Source: Iodobacter sp025352645
GTDB taxonomy: Bacteria > Pseudomonadota > Gammaproteobacteria > Burkholderiales > Chitinibacteraceae
Assembly: GCF_033446605.1 (NCBI RefSeq)
Contig: NZ_JAWQUO010000002.1
Span: 137,951-201,950, forward strand
DNA length: 64,000 nucleotides
Direction of reading: 5' to 3'
Below are positions 1 through 9,501 of this stretch, piece by piece (within the stretch, counting starts at the first letter, position 1; the number at the start of each line of letters is the position of its first letter). Under the pieces are notes generated by a model, which ran no database searches, had not been told where the DNA came from, and saw only the letters and a program-made list of their open reading frames with translations. A program made the translations under genes and the position numbers.

Positions 1-2
1 AT

Positions 3-41
3 ATCGTGCCCGTGTTGGCGGCAATGCGGGCGGCTTTGTAA
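3..41 (+). CDS. aroE: C-terminal end of shikimate dehydrogenase (partial)
   Basis: Only the last dozen codons lie in the window. In frame 3 they read VPVLAAMRAAL followed by TAA at 39-41. This resembles the C-terminal helix of AroE, the NADPH-dependent shikimate dehydrogenase of the aromatic amino acid pathway. The stop overlaps the mtgA start by one base (TAATG), so the two are probably translationally coupled. The aroE-mtgA order is common in Neisseriales. The assignment rests mainly on this neighbourhood, because too little sequence is visible for a firm family call. Confidence 0.45.
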   Translation: MVPVLAAMRAAL

Positions 42-742
42 TGGCAAAACGATCCGTCGCTGGCTGGCTAGGCCGTGTGATATTGGGCGTGCTGGCGCTA
101 TTTTTGCTCTGGAATCTGTGGATTGTTGGTCATGTGTTGATGTGGAAATGGGTTAATCCATCGGCTACTTCTTTTATGAGCGAGCAGTTGGGGCAATTGC
201 AGCAAAATAACCCAGATGCAGAGTTGCGGCATACATGGGTGCCCTATGCGCAGATCTCCCCAAATCTTAAACGTGCCTTAGTAGCGAGTGAAGACGCCAA
301 GTTTTTAGATCATGAAGGTTTTGATTGGGAAGGGATTCAGGTGGCCTGGGAGAAAAACCTAAAGAAAGGCCGCATTGTGGCGGGAGGCTCGACCATTAGC
401 CAGCAGCTGGCAAAAAACCTATTTTTATCGAGTGCCCGCAATCCGCTACGCAAAGTAGAGGAAGCCATTATCACCGTGATGCTAGAGGCCATTTTAGATA
501 AGCGGCGTATTTTTGAAATCTATTTAAATGTGATTGAGTGGGGCAATGGCGTTTTTGGCGCGGAGGCAGCGGCGCGTTATTACTATAAAACCAGTGCCGC
601 CCATTTAGGTGCAAGTCAGAGTGCTAAATTGGCCTCGATGGTAACCAATCCGCGTTATTTCGATAAAAACCGTAATGATCGTAAGCTTCTACGTAAAAGT
701 AGCATCGTTTTACGCCGCATGCCCTATGCAGATGTTCCCTAG
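41..742 (+). CDS. mtgA: Monofunctional biosynthetic peptidoglycan transglycosylase
   Basis: Glycosyltransferase family 51 enzyme that polymerises lipid II into glycan strands at the periplasmic face of the inner membrane. An N-terminal membrane anchor spans about residues 10-33. The GT51 motifs follow in order: the catalytic-Glu segment ASEDAKFLDHEGFDW (~82-96), GGSTISQQLAKNLFL (~115-129) and EIYLNVIEWGNGVFGAEAAA (~159-178). The 233-aa length fits single-domain MtgA, and no transpeptidase domain follows. The start overlaps the preceding aroE stop. No other cell-wall gene is adjacent. Confidence 0.95.
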   Translation: MAKRSVAGWLGRVILGVLALFLLWNLWIVGHVLMWKWVNPSATSFMSEQLGQLQQNNPDAELRHTWVPYAQISPNLKRALVASEDAKFLDHEGFDWEGIQVAWEKNLKKGRIVAGGSTISQQLAKNLFLSSARNPLRKVEEAIITVMLEAILDKRRIFEIYLNVIEWGNGVFGAEAAARYYYKTSAAHLGASQSAKLASMVTNPRYFDKNRNDRKLLRKSSIVLRRMPYADVP

Positions 743-1040
743 GCTTTATTAACCCTTAGCTTGCAGCTGAAAATCAAGAAGCGTTAGCGGCTAATGATTG
801 CTAGCTTATCTCATTGTTTTATAAAATTTATATTTGATAATTTACTTTGAGCTGTGGGTTTTGAGGCGGCTTAAATAAAAAATATCCGTTGTTTTACTTA
901 CATTTATTTTAGATGTTATTATTTTGCAGTGTGTTTAGCTGACGTTTATATGTTATTAGTAGTCAGTTTAAGGTCAAATAGCTTGAGTAAGTGAGTTAAA
1001 CAGAATACTCTGCATCAATCCTTCCTAATGACCTATCTCT
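743..1040. other. Intergenic region, AT-rich
   Basis: About 300 bases between mtgA and the first TPR gene. It is AT-rich, without a convincing reading frame, strong terminator or repeat shared with the rest of the window. It presumably carries the promoter of the TPR gene cluster; no -10/-35 pair stands out enough to call. Confidence 0.4.
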
Positions 1041-2072
1041 ATGGCACAACATGCTGAAATTAATAGCTTAATTGCTGAATGTGATCGCCTTGTTTATCTT
1101 GATCCCAGCCTAAGCCTGCAATACGCAGAAGAGGCTTATGCCTTGTTGGCGGGTTGTGATACCCCACTTCTTGTGCGAGTCACGCTTGCATACTCACGCT
1201 CTCTCGTTGCGTTTGGCCGATTAGAAGAATCTCTTGCTTGCTTGCTTAAAGCGCTCACGCAGGCCGAGGTGGAGAATCAACGATCCGTGCAAGAGGGCTT
1301 ACTACAAGAGCTGGCCCTAAGCTATTACAGCATGGGCCAATATGAAGAGGCGGCAGAGTATTGGGCGGATTGCATTAATAGTACTGAGTTTTCTGCCGCA
1401 ACAAAACTCAATGGGCATATTGGAATTGGCATGATTTACTTTGCCTATGGCCAGATTGAGCAAGCTTTAGCCCAGCATAAAATGGCAATTTCCTTACTAA
1501 ATAATCAAATGCCCGCAATCAGCCATGCTCGGGCTTGGATAAATTTGGCGGCGAGTTATTTTAAATTAAAGCAATGGCATGAAAGCCAACATGCTTTAGT
1601 GATGGCCTATCCTTTTGCCCAAGGTGCTAATCATCAAGAATTTGTTGCTGAGATTTATCTATATATGGCGCAGATTGCCTTAGAAACAAATAACTTGGAT
1701 GCAGCAAGGCATAAGCTGGCGCAGGCTAAGCGCTGCTGTAAGGTTTGGGCATGGGGCGAAATACAGCAGCAGTTATTGCAGGGGCGTATTTTTTTAGCCA
1801 CAAGCCGTTTGGATGACGCAATTTATTATTTTAAACAAGCGCTGAAAAACGCCAATGAGATGGGGGCTAGTAAGCATATATTAAAGGCTTATCATTTACT
1901 TTCGATGGCTTACCAGCGTGCGGGAGATAAGGAAAACGCAGAGAATGCCTATGGTTGCTATCAAGCTGCCTGCGTGCGAGGTGACATCTCTAGTCAAGCA
2001 GAATGCTTACAAAAAATAAATAAATTACTGACATTTAAAAAGGATTGTTTGGAAATGCTGCACTGTGCATAG
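1041..2072 (+). CDS. TPR-repeat protein, paralogue 1 (no output domain)
   Basis: A 343-aa soluble protein made almost entirely of helical tetratricopeptide-like repeats (for example ALSYYSMGQYEEAAEYWADC at ~92 and GIGMIYFAYGQIEQALAQHK at ~127). No signal peptide or membrane segment is visible. It aligns by eye with the next two proteins throughout: the shared elements A.SYY..GQYE.A..YW..C and HIGIG.IYFA...EQAL.HH appear in each at the same position. It therefore looks like the TPR sensor part of the third gene without its GGDEF domain. The likely role is protein-protein interaction. The specific function is unknown, and the grouping suggests the same pathway as the cyclase. Confidence 0.85.
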   Translation: MAQHAEINSLIAECDRLVYLDPSLSLQYAEEAYALLAGCDTPLLVRVTLAYSRSLVAFGRLEESLACLLKALTQAEVENQRSVQEGLLQELALSYYSMGQYEEAAEYWADCINSTEFSAATKLNGHIGIGMIYFAYGQIEQALAQHKMAISLLNNQMPAISHARAWINLAASYFKLKQWHESQHALVMAYPFAQGANHQEFVAEIYLYMAQIALETNNLDAARHKLAQAKRCCKVWAWGEIQQQLLQGRIFLATSRLDDAIYYFKQALKNANEMGASKHILKAYHLLSMAYQRAGDKENAENAYGCYQAACVRGDISSQAECLQKINKLLTFKKDCLEMLHCA

Positions 2073-2133
2073 ATTGTCATACCTACAAGTGTTAAGATAG
2101 GCATTGTAAACTAAATGTCAATTTGGTGTCATA

Positions 2134-3150
2134 ATGCTTGCGTCCCCTGTTGATCAGCTCCTTCAGCGAGCTAAGCAATTAATTTCTTCCCGCAGCGTTG
2201 ATTCTCTGGGGTTTGCGACGCAAGCGTGTGACTTGGCGGTAGACCTTGGTTGCCGTCTAAGTGAGGCCGCAGCCCTAACTGTTTATTCCAGCGTATTGCA
2301 GCTTTTTGGCCGACATCGTGAAGCAATCAAGATCTTAGATAAGGTTTTAGATATTGCAGAAACCGATGAGCTGGGCGTTTGGCGCGGGGAAGCCTTACAA
2401 TTAATGGGAAGGCATACTTACACATTGGGCGAGTATGAAAGCGCTGCGAAATATTGGTGCCGCTGCTTAGAGCTCTCTACGCAAGCCATAGAAACCACCC
2501 AGCGTTTATGCGCCCACATTGGCTTGGGGCAGCTTTATTATGCTCATGAGCAATTTGAAGTCGCGCTTATTCATCATAAAATGGCGCAGGATTTAGCCAA
2601 AAAAGAGCATGATGCTAATTATCAAAGTATCTGTCTCATTAATATCGCAGTTGATCTTTACCGTTTAAATCGCCTAGATGATGCAATGTCAATTGCAAGA
2701 CAAGCGCTGCCTTTGGTACGCGCCGAGGGTAATTATGAGCTAGAGGCCGAAGTTTATAGTGTGTTTGGCTTAATTCGATTAGAGCGTGGCGATATAGAGC
2801 GCGCTAGAATGAATTTTCTGGTAGCTTTAAAAATTAATCGCCTACATATCAATACTTGGAATGAAGCGGCTAATTTACTGGCTTTAGGGCGCTGCTCTTT
2901 AGCAGGGGGTGAATATGAAGCCGCGCTGGATGAATTACACCGCGCATTTACGGTAGCGGATGTCATGGAATCACAAAAATTATTAGCTGATATCCACGAA
3001 ATATTTTCGCTCGTTTATCAAAAAATGAATTTTCCAGATTTACAAGAGCAGCATGAATTAGCACATAAAAAATTACGCGTGGTACTTTTAGAGCAATCCG
3101 CATCTGCACAGCTGCGCTCTATGGAGCTTGCATTATTAGTGCCGGGCTAA
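2134..3150 (+). CDS. TPR-repeat protein, paralogue 2 (no output domain)
   Basis: A 338-aa helical-repeat protein paralogous to its neighbours on both sides. It has LQLMGRHTYTLGEYESAAKY (~88) and CAHIGLGQLYYAHEQFEVAL (~128) in the positions where the other two have equivalent segments, plus later repeats such as LLALGRCSLAGGEYEAALDE (~248). It ends shortly after the repeats, with no catalytic domain. There is no signal peptide. The 61-bp spacing from the first gene and common orientation suggest one transcript. The function is not known. Confidence 0.85.
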   Translation: MLASPVDQLLQRAKQLISSRSVDSLGFATQACDLAVDLGCRLSEAAALTVYSSVLQLFGRHREAIKILDKVLDIAETDELGVWRGEALQLMGRHTYTLGEYESAAKYWCRCLELSTQAIETTQRLCAHIGLGQLYYAHEQFEVALIHHKMAQDLAKKEHDANYQSICLINIAVDLYRLNRLDDAMSIARQALPLVRAEGNYELEAEVYSVFGLIRLERGDIERARMNFLVALKINRLHINTWNEAANLLALGRCSLAGGEYEAALDELHRAFTVADVMESQKLLADIHEIFSLVYQKMNFPDLQEQHELAHKKLRVVLLEQSASAQLRSMELALLVPG

Positions 3151-3268
3151 GCATGAGTATTCAATAAGAAAGATAGCCGTGGTTTCATTTAATACGATTT
3201 ACCTTGATCTAATGGATTAGTATGTCCTAATTTGATGGTAGATTAATGTTAAGAGTAAAAGCGCTAGC

Positions 3269-4843
3269 ATGCCTATTCATAATGCCATTGACGAAATAAA
3301 TATCCGCGCCCGCCAGATGAGCTTGGTGAGCAAACAGGATGCGCTTCAGTTGGCAGAAACTGCGTGCCAGCTTGCCACTCAGGCCAAATATAATTTGGGC
3401 TATGCCCAAGGATTGCTTAATCACGCTTTAGCCTTGGCACAAAGCCCCTCGTTTGATGAAAGCATGGCTTTAATGCGGCATAGCTTATTGCTGGGTGAAG
3501 AGCATTCTTTCCGTGAGCATGTAGTGGATTGCTTGCAAGAAATTGCCGGTGCTTATTATGCACAATGCCAATATGATTTATCCTTACAGTATTGGTCTTA
3601 TTGCTTGGATGTCTCCTTAAATATCGCTAATAATGAAGCATATATTCAAGCTCATATTGGCATAGGTCAAATTTACTTTTCCCATGATGATTTTCCAAGC
3701 GCATTAGAACACTATCAGCAAGCGGCTGACTATTTACCGAAAATTAATAATGATAAATTAACGGCCTCTTTATTGATTAATCTAGGCGGTGTGTATTTGC
3801 CGCTTATGCAATATGATAAAGCTTTATTATCTTTAAAAAATGGCTTGCGGCATGCTAAAACAGTGGATCATCTTGAGTATGTTTCAGAGTCTTTATGTTT
3901 GATTGGTCAGGTTGAATGGGCATTGGGGAAAAAAAATTCAGCATATAGTAATTTGCAAATGGCACTTAAGCTTAATCAAAAGTTAAATCATCAATGGGGT
4001 ATTGCAGTTAATTTATTAGCTTTAGGGCGGATGAGCTTAGAGAAGGGGGATGATAAATTAGCTTTGAAATATTTATCCTTTGGTTTATCTAACGCTGCGC
4101 AAAGAAATGCCGTCAATTTGGTATTGCAATTTGAGCAATTGTTGGCGGAATTAGCGGAGCGGCGTGGCGATTACAAAGTGGCATTTATGCATTTAAAACG
4201 CTTTAGCTTGGGGCTACAAACGTTTAAAAATCAGCTTTCTCCTCATAAATTACATGCAATGAAAATGCAATTAGAAATGGAAAACGCGCGCTTAGAAAAT
4301 GACGATTTACGCCGCCAGCGGGCAAGTCAGCATCGGGAAATCCAGCGGGTAGAGCGGCTCGCCAGTTACGATGGCTTAACGGGCATTTTAAACCGCCGTG
4401 GTTTAGAAGAGCAGGGTTGTGAGCTGTTTTTGCGCCAATCACAAAGCCAGAAGTCATTGTCTGTTTTAATGATTGATGTAGATCACTTTAAGCGGGTAAA
4501 TGATCGTTGCGGGCATCCAGTGGGGGATAAAGTATTGCGGCAGATTGCGGCTTTACTTAAATCTGGCTGTCGGCAAGATGACTTGGTAGGGCGCTATGGG
4601 GGCGAAGAGTTTGTGGTGCTCTTGCCTAACCATGAAGGCGTGGCGGCCACCGAAGTGGGGGAGCGGCTGCGTAGCTTGGTGGATGCTTGGATTTGGTCGA
4701 GGATACATCCAGAGCTAAATATCACCATTAGCGTGGGCATTGCCAGTATTGTGGATGATGCTTCATTAGAAGCCTTGCTTAATCGCTCTGATCAATGCCT
4801 TTACCAAGCCAAGCAACAGGGGCGCAATCGGGTGGTGGTTTAA
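3269..4843 (+). CDS. TPR-GGDEF diguanylate cyclase
   Basis: A 524-aa cytoplasmic protein. Residues ~1-330 are TPR repeats homologous to the two upstream proteins. A coiled-coil linker follows (~335-360, MENARLENDDLRRQR) and then a C-terminal GGDEF domain (~365-524). The catalytic signature reads GRYGGEEFVVLLP, an active GGEEF variant, with the preceding DVDHFKRVNDRCGHPVGD metal and substrate motif intact. It should make c-di-GMP from two GTP. I see no obvious RxxD inhibitory site before the GGEEF. The TPR array probably dimerises or senses a partner, plausibly the two stand-alone TPR proteins. Confidence 0.93.
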   Translation: MPIHNAIDEINIRARQMSLVSKQDALQLAETACQLATQAKYNLGYAQGLLNHALALAQSPSFDESMALMRHSLLLGEEHSFREHVVDCLQEIAGAYYAQCQYDLSLQYWSYCLDVSLNIANNEAYIQAHIGIGQIYFSHDDFPSALEHYQQAADYLPKINNDKLTASLLINLGGVYLPLMQYDKALLSLKNGLRHAKTVDHLEYVSESLCLIGQVEWALGKKNSAYSNLQMALKLNQKLNHQWGIAVNLLALGRMSLEKGDDKLALKYLSFGLSNAAQRNAVNLVLQFEQLLAELAERRGDYKVAFMHLKRFSLGLQTFKNQLSPHKLHAMKMQLEMENARLENDDLRRQRASQHREIQRVERLASYDGLTGILNRRGLEEQGCELFLRQSQSQKSLSVLMIDVDHFKRVNDRCGHPVGDKVLRQIAALLKSGCRQDDLVGRYGGEEFVVLLPNHEGVAATEVGERLRSLVDAWIWSRIHPELNITISVGIASIVDDASLEALLNRSDQCLYQAKQQGRNRVVV

Positions 4844-5127
4844 GCTCTGCTCTGGCTATTTTGGGGCTAGCTTTAAGCCGTTTATCTACGTTGTATTTTT
4901 CCTTAATATTCTTAAATCTAGATCTTATATAGGCAATGGCGCTAGAAATAGTTCGTTTTGTTGCATTACGGCTATTTTTTTACATTGGTGTATATCGCGG
5001 CTAAGCCATTAAAAACGGGTGTTTAAGGGGGGCTGGCGTATGCCCCCAAAAAAAATGGGGCTATAACAATGGGGGTTTTCCGATAAAATCAATCCTCCCA
5101 TGATCCCGCAAGCCCTAAGAGTCCCCC
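4844..5127. other. Intergenic region with a short G/C-armed hairpin
   Basis: Just under 300 bases between the GGDEF gene and the large oxidoreductase. GCCCC at 5042-5046 and GGGGC at 5057-5061 can pair around an A-rich loop. There is no T-run, so a terminator is doubtful. Nothing else is recognisable. Confidence 0.35.
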
Positions 5128-8100
5128 ATGGCCGAGCCTATTAATACTCCCATCCCTCCTCAGCAGCATGCTGCGCATGATCGTCTGCGCGAAATTCCTT
5201 ACAACTACACCTCGTTTTCCGATCGTGAGATTGTGATTCGCTTGCTGGGGGATGATGCCTGGCAGGTGCTCGATGATTTGCGTCAACAGCGTAAAACCGG
5301 CCGCTCCGCGCGGATGCTGTTTGAAGTATTGGGGGATATTTGGGTTGTAAAGCGTAACCCTTATTTGCAAGACGATTTACTCGATAACCCCAAGCGCTTA
5401 AATATGTTGGCCGAGGCCATGCACCACCGTGTGCATGAGATCGAAAAACGTCGCCAAGAAAACACGCAGGTTGCGCTACTTATTGATCGCACCCGTGAGG
5501 CGGTAGAGTGCTTTGAGCGCGAGTTTATTGATGTGGCCCTGCTGCGCCGTAAAGTGCTCAAAAAAATGGGCCGCATTACCCGTAATGACAATATCTGCTT
5601 TGATGGCTTGGCGCGGGTTAGCCATGTAACCGATGCCACTGACTGGCGCGTGGAATACCCTTTTGTGGTGCTGGCCCCCGATACCGAAGAAGAAATGGCT
5701 CCCTTGGTGGCGGCCTGTATTGAGTTGGGTTTAACCATTATCCCGCGTGGCGGTGGCACGGGTTACACCGGTGGTGCTGTGCCGCTGACGGCGCTTTCTG
5801 CTGTGATTAACACAGAAAAACTCGACCAGCATAATGGGGTTGAATACCGTGAATTGCCGGGTGTTTCTGGCAAAGTAGCCACTATTCAGTGCGGCGCAGG
5901 GGTGGTGACACGCCGCGTCATGGAAACCGCCGAGGCGGCTGGGCTAGCATTTGCAGTTGATCCAACCTCGGCGGATGCATCCTGTATTGGCGGCAATGTG
6001 GCGATGAATGCTGGGGGTAAAAAAGCTGTGCTGTGGGGCACGGCGCTGGATAATCTGGTGAGCTGGAAGATGGTTGATCCAGACGGCAACTGGATGTTTA
6101 TCGAGCGCATGGATCACAATATGGGCAAGATCCATGATGCCAAGCAAGCCACTTTTCGCATCCGCAAGTTTAAGCCAGATGGCAAAACGCTGATCAGCGA
6201 TGAAAACTTAGTAATCCCTGGCAATAAGTTCCGTAAAGAGGGGCTAGGCAAGGATGTAACGGATAAATTCCTCTCTGGCCTGCCCGGTATTCAGAAAGAA
6301 GGCACCGACGGGCTGATTACCAGCGCTCGTTTTGTGCTGCACCGTATGCCAGCGCATGTGCGCACCGTTTGCCTGGAGTTTTTTGGTGAAGTCAGCCGCG
6401 CTGTGCCATCGATTGTAGAAATCAAAGATTATCTAGACGCGCATCCAAGCGTGCAGCTGGCAGGGCTGGAGCATTTAGACTGGCGCTATGTGCGTGCCGT
6501 GGGCTATGCCACCAAGGCCAAGGGCCATGGCCGGCCTAAAATGGTACTGGTAGCCGATTTAGTCTCAGATGATGAAAACGCCGTGGGTGAGGCTGCCAGC
6601 CATGTGGTGAAGTTGGCAAATGTGCGCGGTGGTGAAGGCTTTGTGGCGGTAACGGCCGAGGCAAGAAAGAAATTCTGGCTGGATCGCGCCCGCACGGCGG
6701 CGATTGCGCGCCATACCAATGCCTTTAAAGTGAATGAAGACGTGGTGATCCCGTTGCCACGGCTGGGTGAGTATTCCGACGCGATTGAGCGGATTAATAT
6801 CGAGCTGTCTTTAAACAGCAAGCTGGATCTGCTGGATAAGCTGCAAGACTTCTTTGCCCACGGCCGCCTGCCTGTGGATGGGGGGGATGCACCGGTGAGT
6901 GCTGAAGAGTTTATTGGCGATCGGCGTGAAAGCGCACTGGCGCTGATTGAGAAATCACGCTTGCACTGGCAGTGGATTTTTGATCACCTAGATGACTCCT
7001 TTGAGCTATACCGCGCCACATTTCCGACTATGCCTTTAGAAAAAGAGCTGATTGGTGATGATATCCCACAAAGCGTGTTCCTTGCGCTGCGTGATTTTGT
7101 GCTGCGGGTGAGCTGGAAGCGCGAGTTGCTGGGCGAGCTGGAAACGCTGTTCTCTGGCCGCACGGATAAATCGATTATGGAGCTGGTGTTTGCCATTCAG
7201 CAAAAAGTGCTGAAAGGCCGCACTTGGGTTGCGCTGCATATGCACGCTGGCGACGGCAATGTGCACACCAATATTCCCGTGAATTCAGACGACTATGAAA
7301 TGCTGCAACGTGCGCATAAAGCGGTGGCGCGGATTATGGGCGTGGCCAGAAACCTGAATGGGGTGATCTCGGGCGAGCACGGCATCGGCATTACCAAGTA
7401 CGAGTTTTTAAGTCGAGAAGAGCTGCTGCCCTTTGAGGCCTATAAAAAGCGGGTAGACCCGAACGGCCACTTTAATAAGGGCAAGCTGATGCCGGGGGCG
7501 GATTTATCCAACGCCTATACGCCATCATTTAGCTTGCTGGGTGCTGAGTCGCTGATCTTAGAAGCATCCGATATCGGTGAGATCAGCAATAGCGTCAAAG
7601 ACTGCCTGCGCTGCGGTAAATGTAAGCCAGTGTGCAGCACACACGTGCCACGGGCTAATTTGCTCTACAGCCCACGCAATAAGATTCTGGCAACTGGCTT
7701 ACTCACCGAAGCGTTTTTATACGAAGAACAAACGCGCCGTGGCGTGTCGCTCAAGCATTTTGATGAGCTAGGAGACGTGGCCGATCATTGCACGGTCTGC
7801 CATCGCTGCTTAAATCCTTGCCCGGTTAATATCGACTTTGGCGATGTTTCGGTGGCTATGCGTAATTTCTTGCGCAAAGAAGGCAAAAAGAAATTTAACC
7901 CGATTACCGCACTGGGCATGGGTTTCTTAACCATCAAAGACCCTGCCACTATCAAGTTGATCCGCAAAGTGACTATTGAGTGGGGCTATAAAGGCCAGCG
8001 GCTGGCGCATGCCATCGCCAAACGCATGGGCCTGCTCAAGCCTGCCTTAAAAGCGCCGCCTGCCACGCTGGGCAAGGCTTCGATTAAAACGCAGGTGATT

Positions 8101-9033
8101 CATTTTATTAATAAGCCCATGCCAGGTGGCCTACCTAAAAAAACCGCCCGCGCCCTCCTTGATGTGGAAGATGCAAGCACGGTGCCAGTGATTCGTGATC
8201 CGCAAAGGATGAATGAAGAGCAGGAATCGGTGTTTTACTTCCCAGGCTGCGGCTCAGAGCGCTTATTTAGTCAGGTGGGCCTCGCCACCCAAGCCATGCT
8301 CTGGCATGTGGGCACCACCACCGTGCTGCCGCCGGGTTATCTGTGCTGTGGCTACCCGCAAACATCGGGCGGTGAGAAAGACAAGGGCGACAAGATCACT
8401 ATGGATAACCGCGTGTTATTCCACCGCCTTGCCACCACGCTGAATTATCTTGATATCAAAACGGTGATTGTGTCTTGCGGCACCTGTATGGATCAGCTGC
8501 AAAGGTATCAGTTTGAGCTGATCTTCCCCGGCTGCCGCCTCTTGGATATTCACGAATATCTGCTGGAAAAAGGCGTGAAATTACAAGGCGTAAGCGGTGA
8601 GCGTTATATGTACCACGAGCCATGCCACACCCCGATGAAGACGTACAAAGGTATCGATGTGGCGAACCAGCTGATGGGCGAAAAAGTGGAGCTGAATGAT
8701 AGGTGCTGCGGCGAATCAGGCACTTTTGGCGTATCCAAACCGCAAATCGCCACCCAAGTGCGCTTCAGAAAAGAAGAGGAAATGAAAAAAGGTGCAGACA
8801 AATTACGCGCCGAATCGGGCGTGCTGGTGGATAAAGCTGGCAAACCTGCGCCCGTAAAAATCCTCACCTCCTGCCCATCCTGCCTGCAAGGCTTAAGCCG
8901 CTACAACGACGACGCAGGCACCACCGCTGATTACATCGTGGTAGAAATTGCTAAAACGATACTTGGTGAAAACTGGATGCCAGAATACGTGGCAAAAGCT
9001 AGAAATGGCGGGATTGAGCGGGTGTTGTTGTAA
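5128..9033 (+). CDS. Giant FAD-linked oxidoreductase with 4Fe-4S and CCG domains (DUF3683 family)
   Basis: A 1301-aa fusion. Its order is: an N-terminal DUF3683-like segment (~1-110); a PCMH-type FAD domain (~175-420, with PRGGGTGYTGGAVPL); an FAD-oxidase C-terminal part (to ~800, HMHAGDGNVHTNIPV and SGEHGIGITKYE); a two-cluster ferredoxin-like domain (CLRCGKCKPVC at ~828 and CTVCHRCLNPCP at ~889); and two CCG motifs (CCGYPQTSGG, CCGESGTFG) with SCGTC and HEPCH. This is the layout of GlcD + GlcF/LldE-type 2-hydroxyacid (D-lactate or glycolate class) dehydrogenases in one chain. Large proteins of this kind occur in many betaproteobacteria. The substrate cannot be read from the sequence. It is probably membrane-associated, passing electrons to quinone. 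Confidence 0.9.
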   Translation: MAEPINTPIPPQQHAAHDRLREIPYNYTSFSDREIVIRLLGDDAWQVLDDLRQQRKTGRSARMLFEVLGDIWVVKRNPYLQDDLLDNPKRLNMLAEAMHHRVHEIEKRRQENTQVALLIDRTREAVECFEREFIDVALLRRKVLKKMGRITRNDNICFDGLARVSHVTDATDWRVEYPFVVLAPDTEEEMAPLVAACIELGLTIIPRGGGTGYTGGAVPLTALSAVINTEKLDQHNGVEYRELPGVSGKVATIQCGAGVVTRRVMETAEAAGLAFAVDPTSADASCIGGNVAMNAGGKKAVLWGTALDNLVSWKMVDPDGNWMFIERMDHNMGKIHDAKQATFRIRKFKPDGKTLISDENLVIPGNKFRKEGLGKDVTDKFLSGLPGIQKEGTDGLITSARFVLHRMPAHVRTVCLEFFGEVSRAVPSIVEIKDYLDAHPSVQLAGLEHLDWRYVRAVGYATKAKGHGRPKMVLVADLVSDDENAVGEAASHVVKLANVRGGEGFVAVTAEARKKFWLDRARTAAIARHTNAFKVNEDVVIPLPRLGEYSDAIERINIELSLNSKLDLLDKLQDFFAHGRLPVDGGDAPVSAEEFIGDRRESALALIEKSRLHWQWIFDHLDDSFELYRATFPTMPLEKELIGDDIPQSVFLALRDFVLRVSWKRELLGELETLFSGRTDKSIMELVFAIQQKVLKGRTWVALHMHAGDGNVHTNIPVNSDDYEMLQRAHKAVARIMGVARNLNGVISGEHGIGITKYEFLSREELLPFEAYKKRVDPNGHFNKGKLMPGADLSNAYTPSFSLLGAESLILEASDIGEISNSVKDCLRCGKCKPVCSTHVPRANLLYSPRNKILATGLLTEAFLYEEQTRRGVSLKHFDELGDVADHCTVCHRCLNPCPVNIDFGDVSVAMRNFLRKEGKKKFNPITALGMGFLTIKDPATIKLIRKVTIEWGYKGQRLAHAIAKRMGLLKPALKAPPATLGKASIKTQVIHFINKPMPGGLPKKTARALLDVEDASTVPVIRDPQRMNEEQESVFYFPGCGSERLFSQVGLATQAMLWHVGTTTVLPPGYLCCGYPQTSGGEKDKGDKITMDNRVLFHRLATTLNYLDIKTVIVSCGTCMDQLQRYQFELIFPGCRLLDIHEYLLEKGVKLQGVSGERYMYHEPCHTPMKTYKGIDVANQLMGEKVELNDRCCGESGTFGVSKPQIATQVRFRKEEEMKKGADKLRAESGVLVDKAGKPAPVKILTSCPSCLQGLSRYNDDAGTTADYIVVEIAKTILGENWMPEYVAKARNGGIERVLL

Positions 9034-9041
9034 TTTAATTA

Positions 9042-9070
9042 AATGGGCACGAAATATCGTGCCCATTTTT
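9042..9070 (+). terminator. Rho-independent terminator after the oxidoreductase
   Basis: Perfect stem GGGCACGA (9045-9052) with TCGTGCCC (9057-9064), 4-base loop, followed by ATTTTTT. It lies 10 bases after the stop codon. Confidence 0.92.
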
Positions 9071-9206
9071 TATGGCTCTATAGGGCATAATAAGTTTGGA
9101 TTTTTTTTTAAATGCACTATGCCGTATCAGGGGGGTAAGAAGTCTATTGGCAATTCGAGCGGGCCAGTGCCCTTGAAAAATGCATATTGACTGCATTTTT
9201 TAGTGG

Positions 9207-9407
9207 TCATATGAAAATACTGGTCCACCAAAAAATGAGAAATATAGCGCTTGTAATTAATATTTTCCCTGAATTTCTTTTAAAATGAAATATGCCAATC
9301 ATCAGCATCCCAATAAGAGTAATGCTTGTTATTGGCCAAAATGCAGTGAATATCATTGGCACTAGGCAAGTGATACCACAATCAACTAAAGGAAATTGAC
9401 CTGTCAT
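9207..9407 (-). CDS. Small hydrophobic protein (66 aa), hypothetical
   Basis: A short minus-strand frame with two hydrophobic stretches (~10-35 and ~48-65) separated by a basic loop (HFKRNSGK). It would make a two-pass inner-membrane peptide. The ribosome site is weak, and I recognise no family. It follows the similarly oriented 108-aa membrane protein in an AT-rich accessory patch, so it could be real, but the coding evidence is modest. Confidence 0.4.
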   Translation of the reverse strand: MTGQFPLVDCGITCLVPMIFTAFWPITSITLIGMLMIGIFHFKRNSGKILITSAIFLIFWWTSIFI

Positions 9408-9501
9408 AATTTAATTTTTAGTTTTTTATATTGAAAAAAATAAATTAACCTAAATTTGTAAATAATTTATAGGTTAATTTTCATAAACATAAATCAAAAT
9501 G

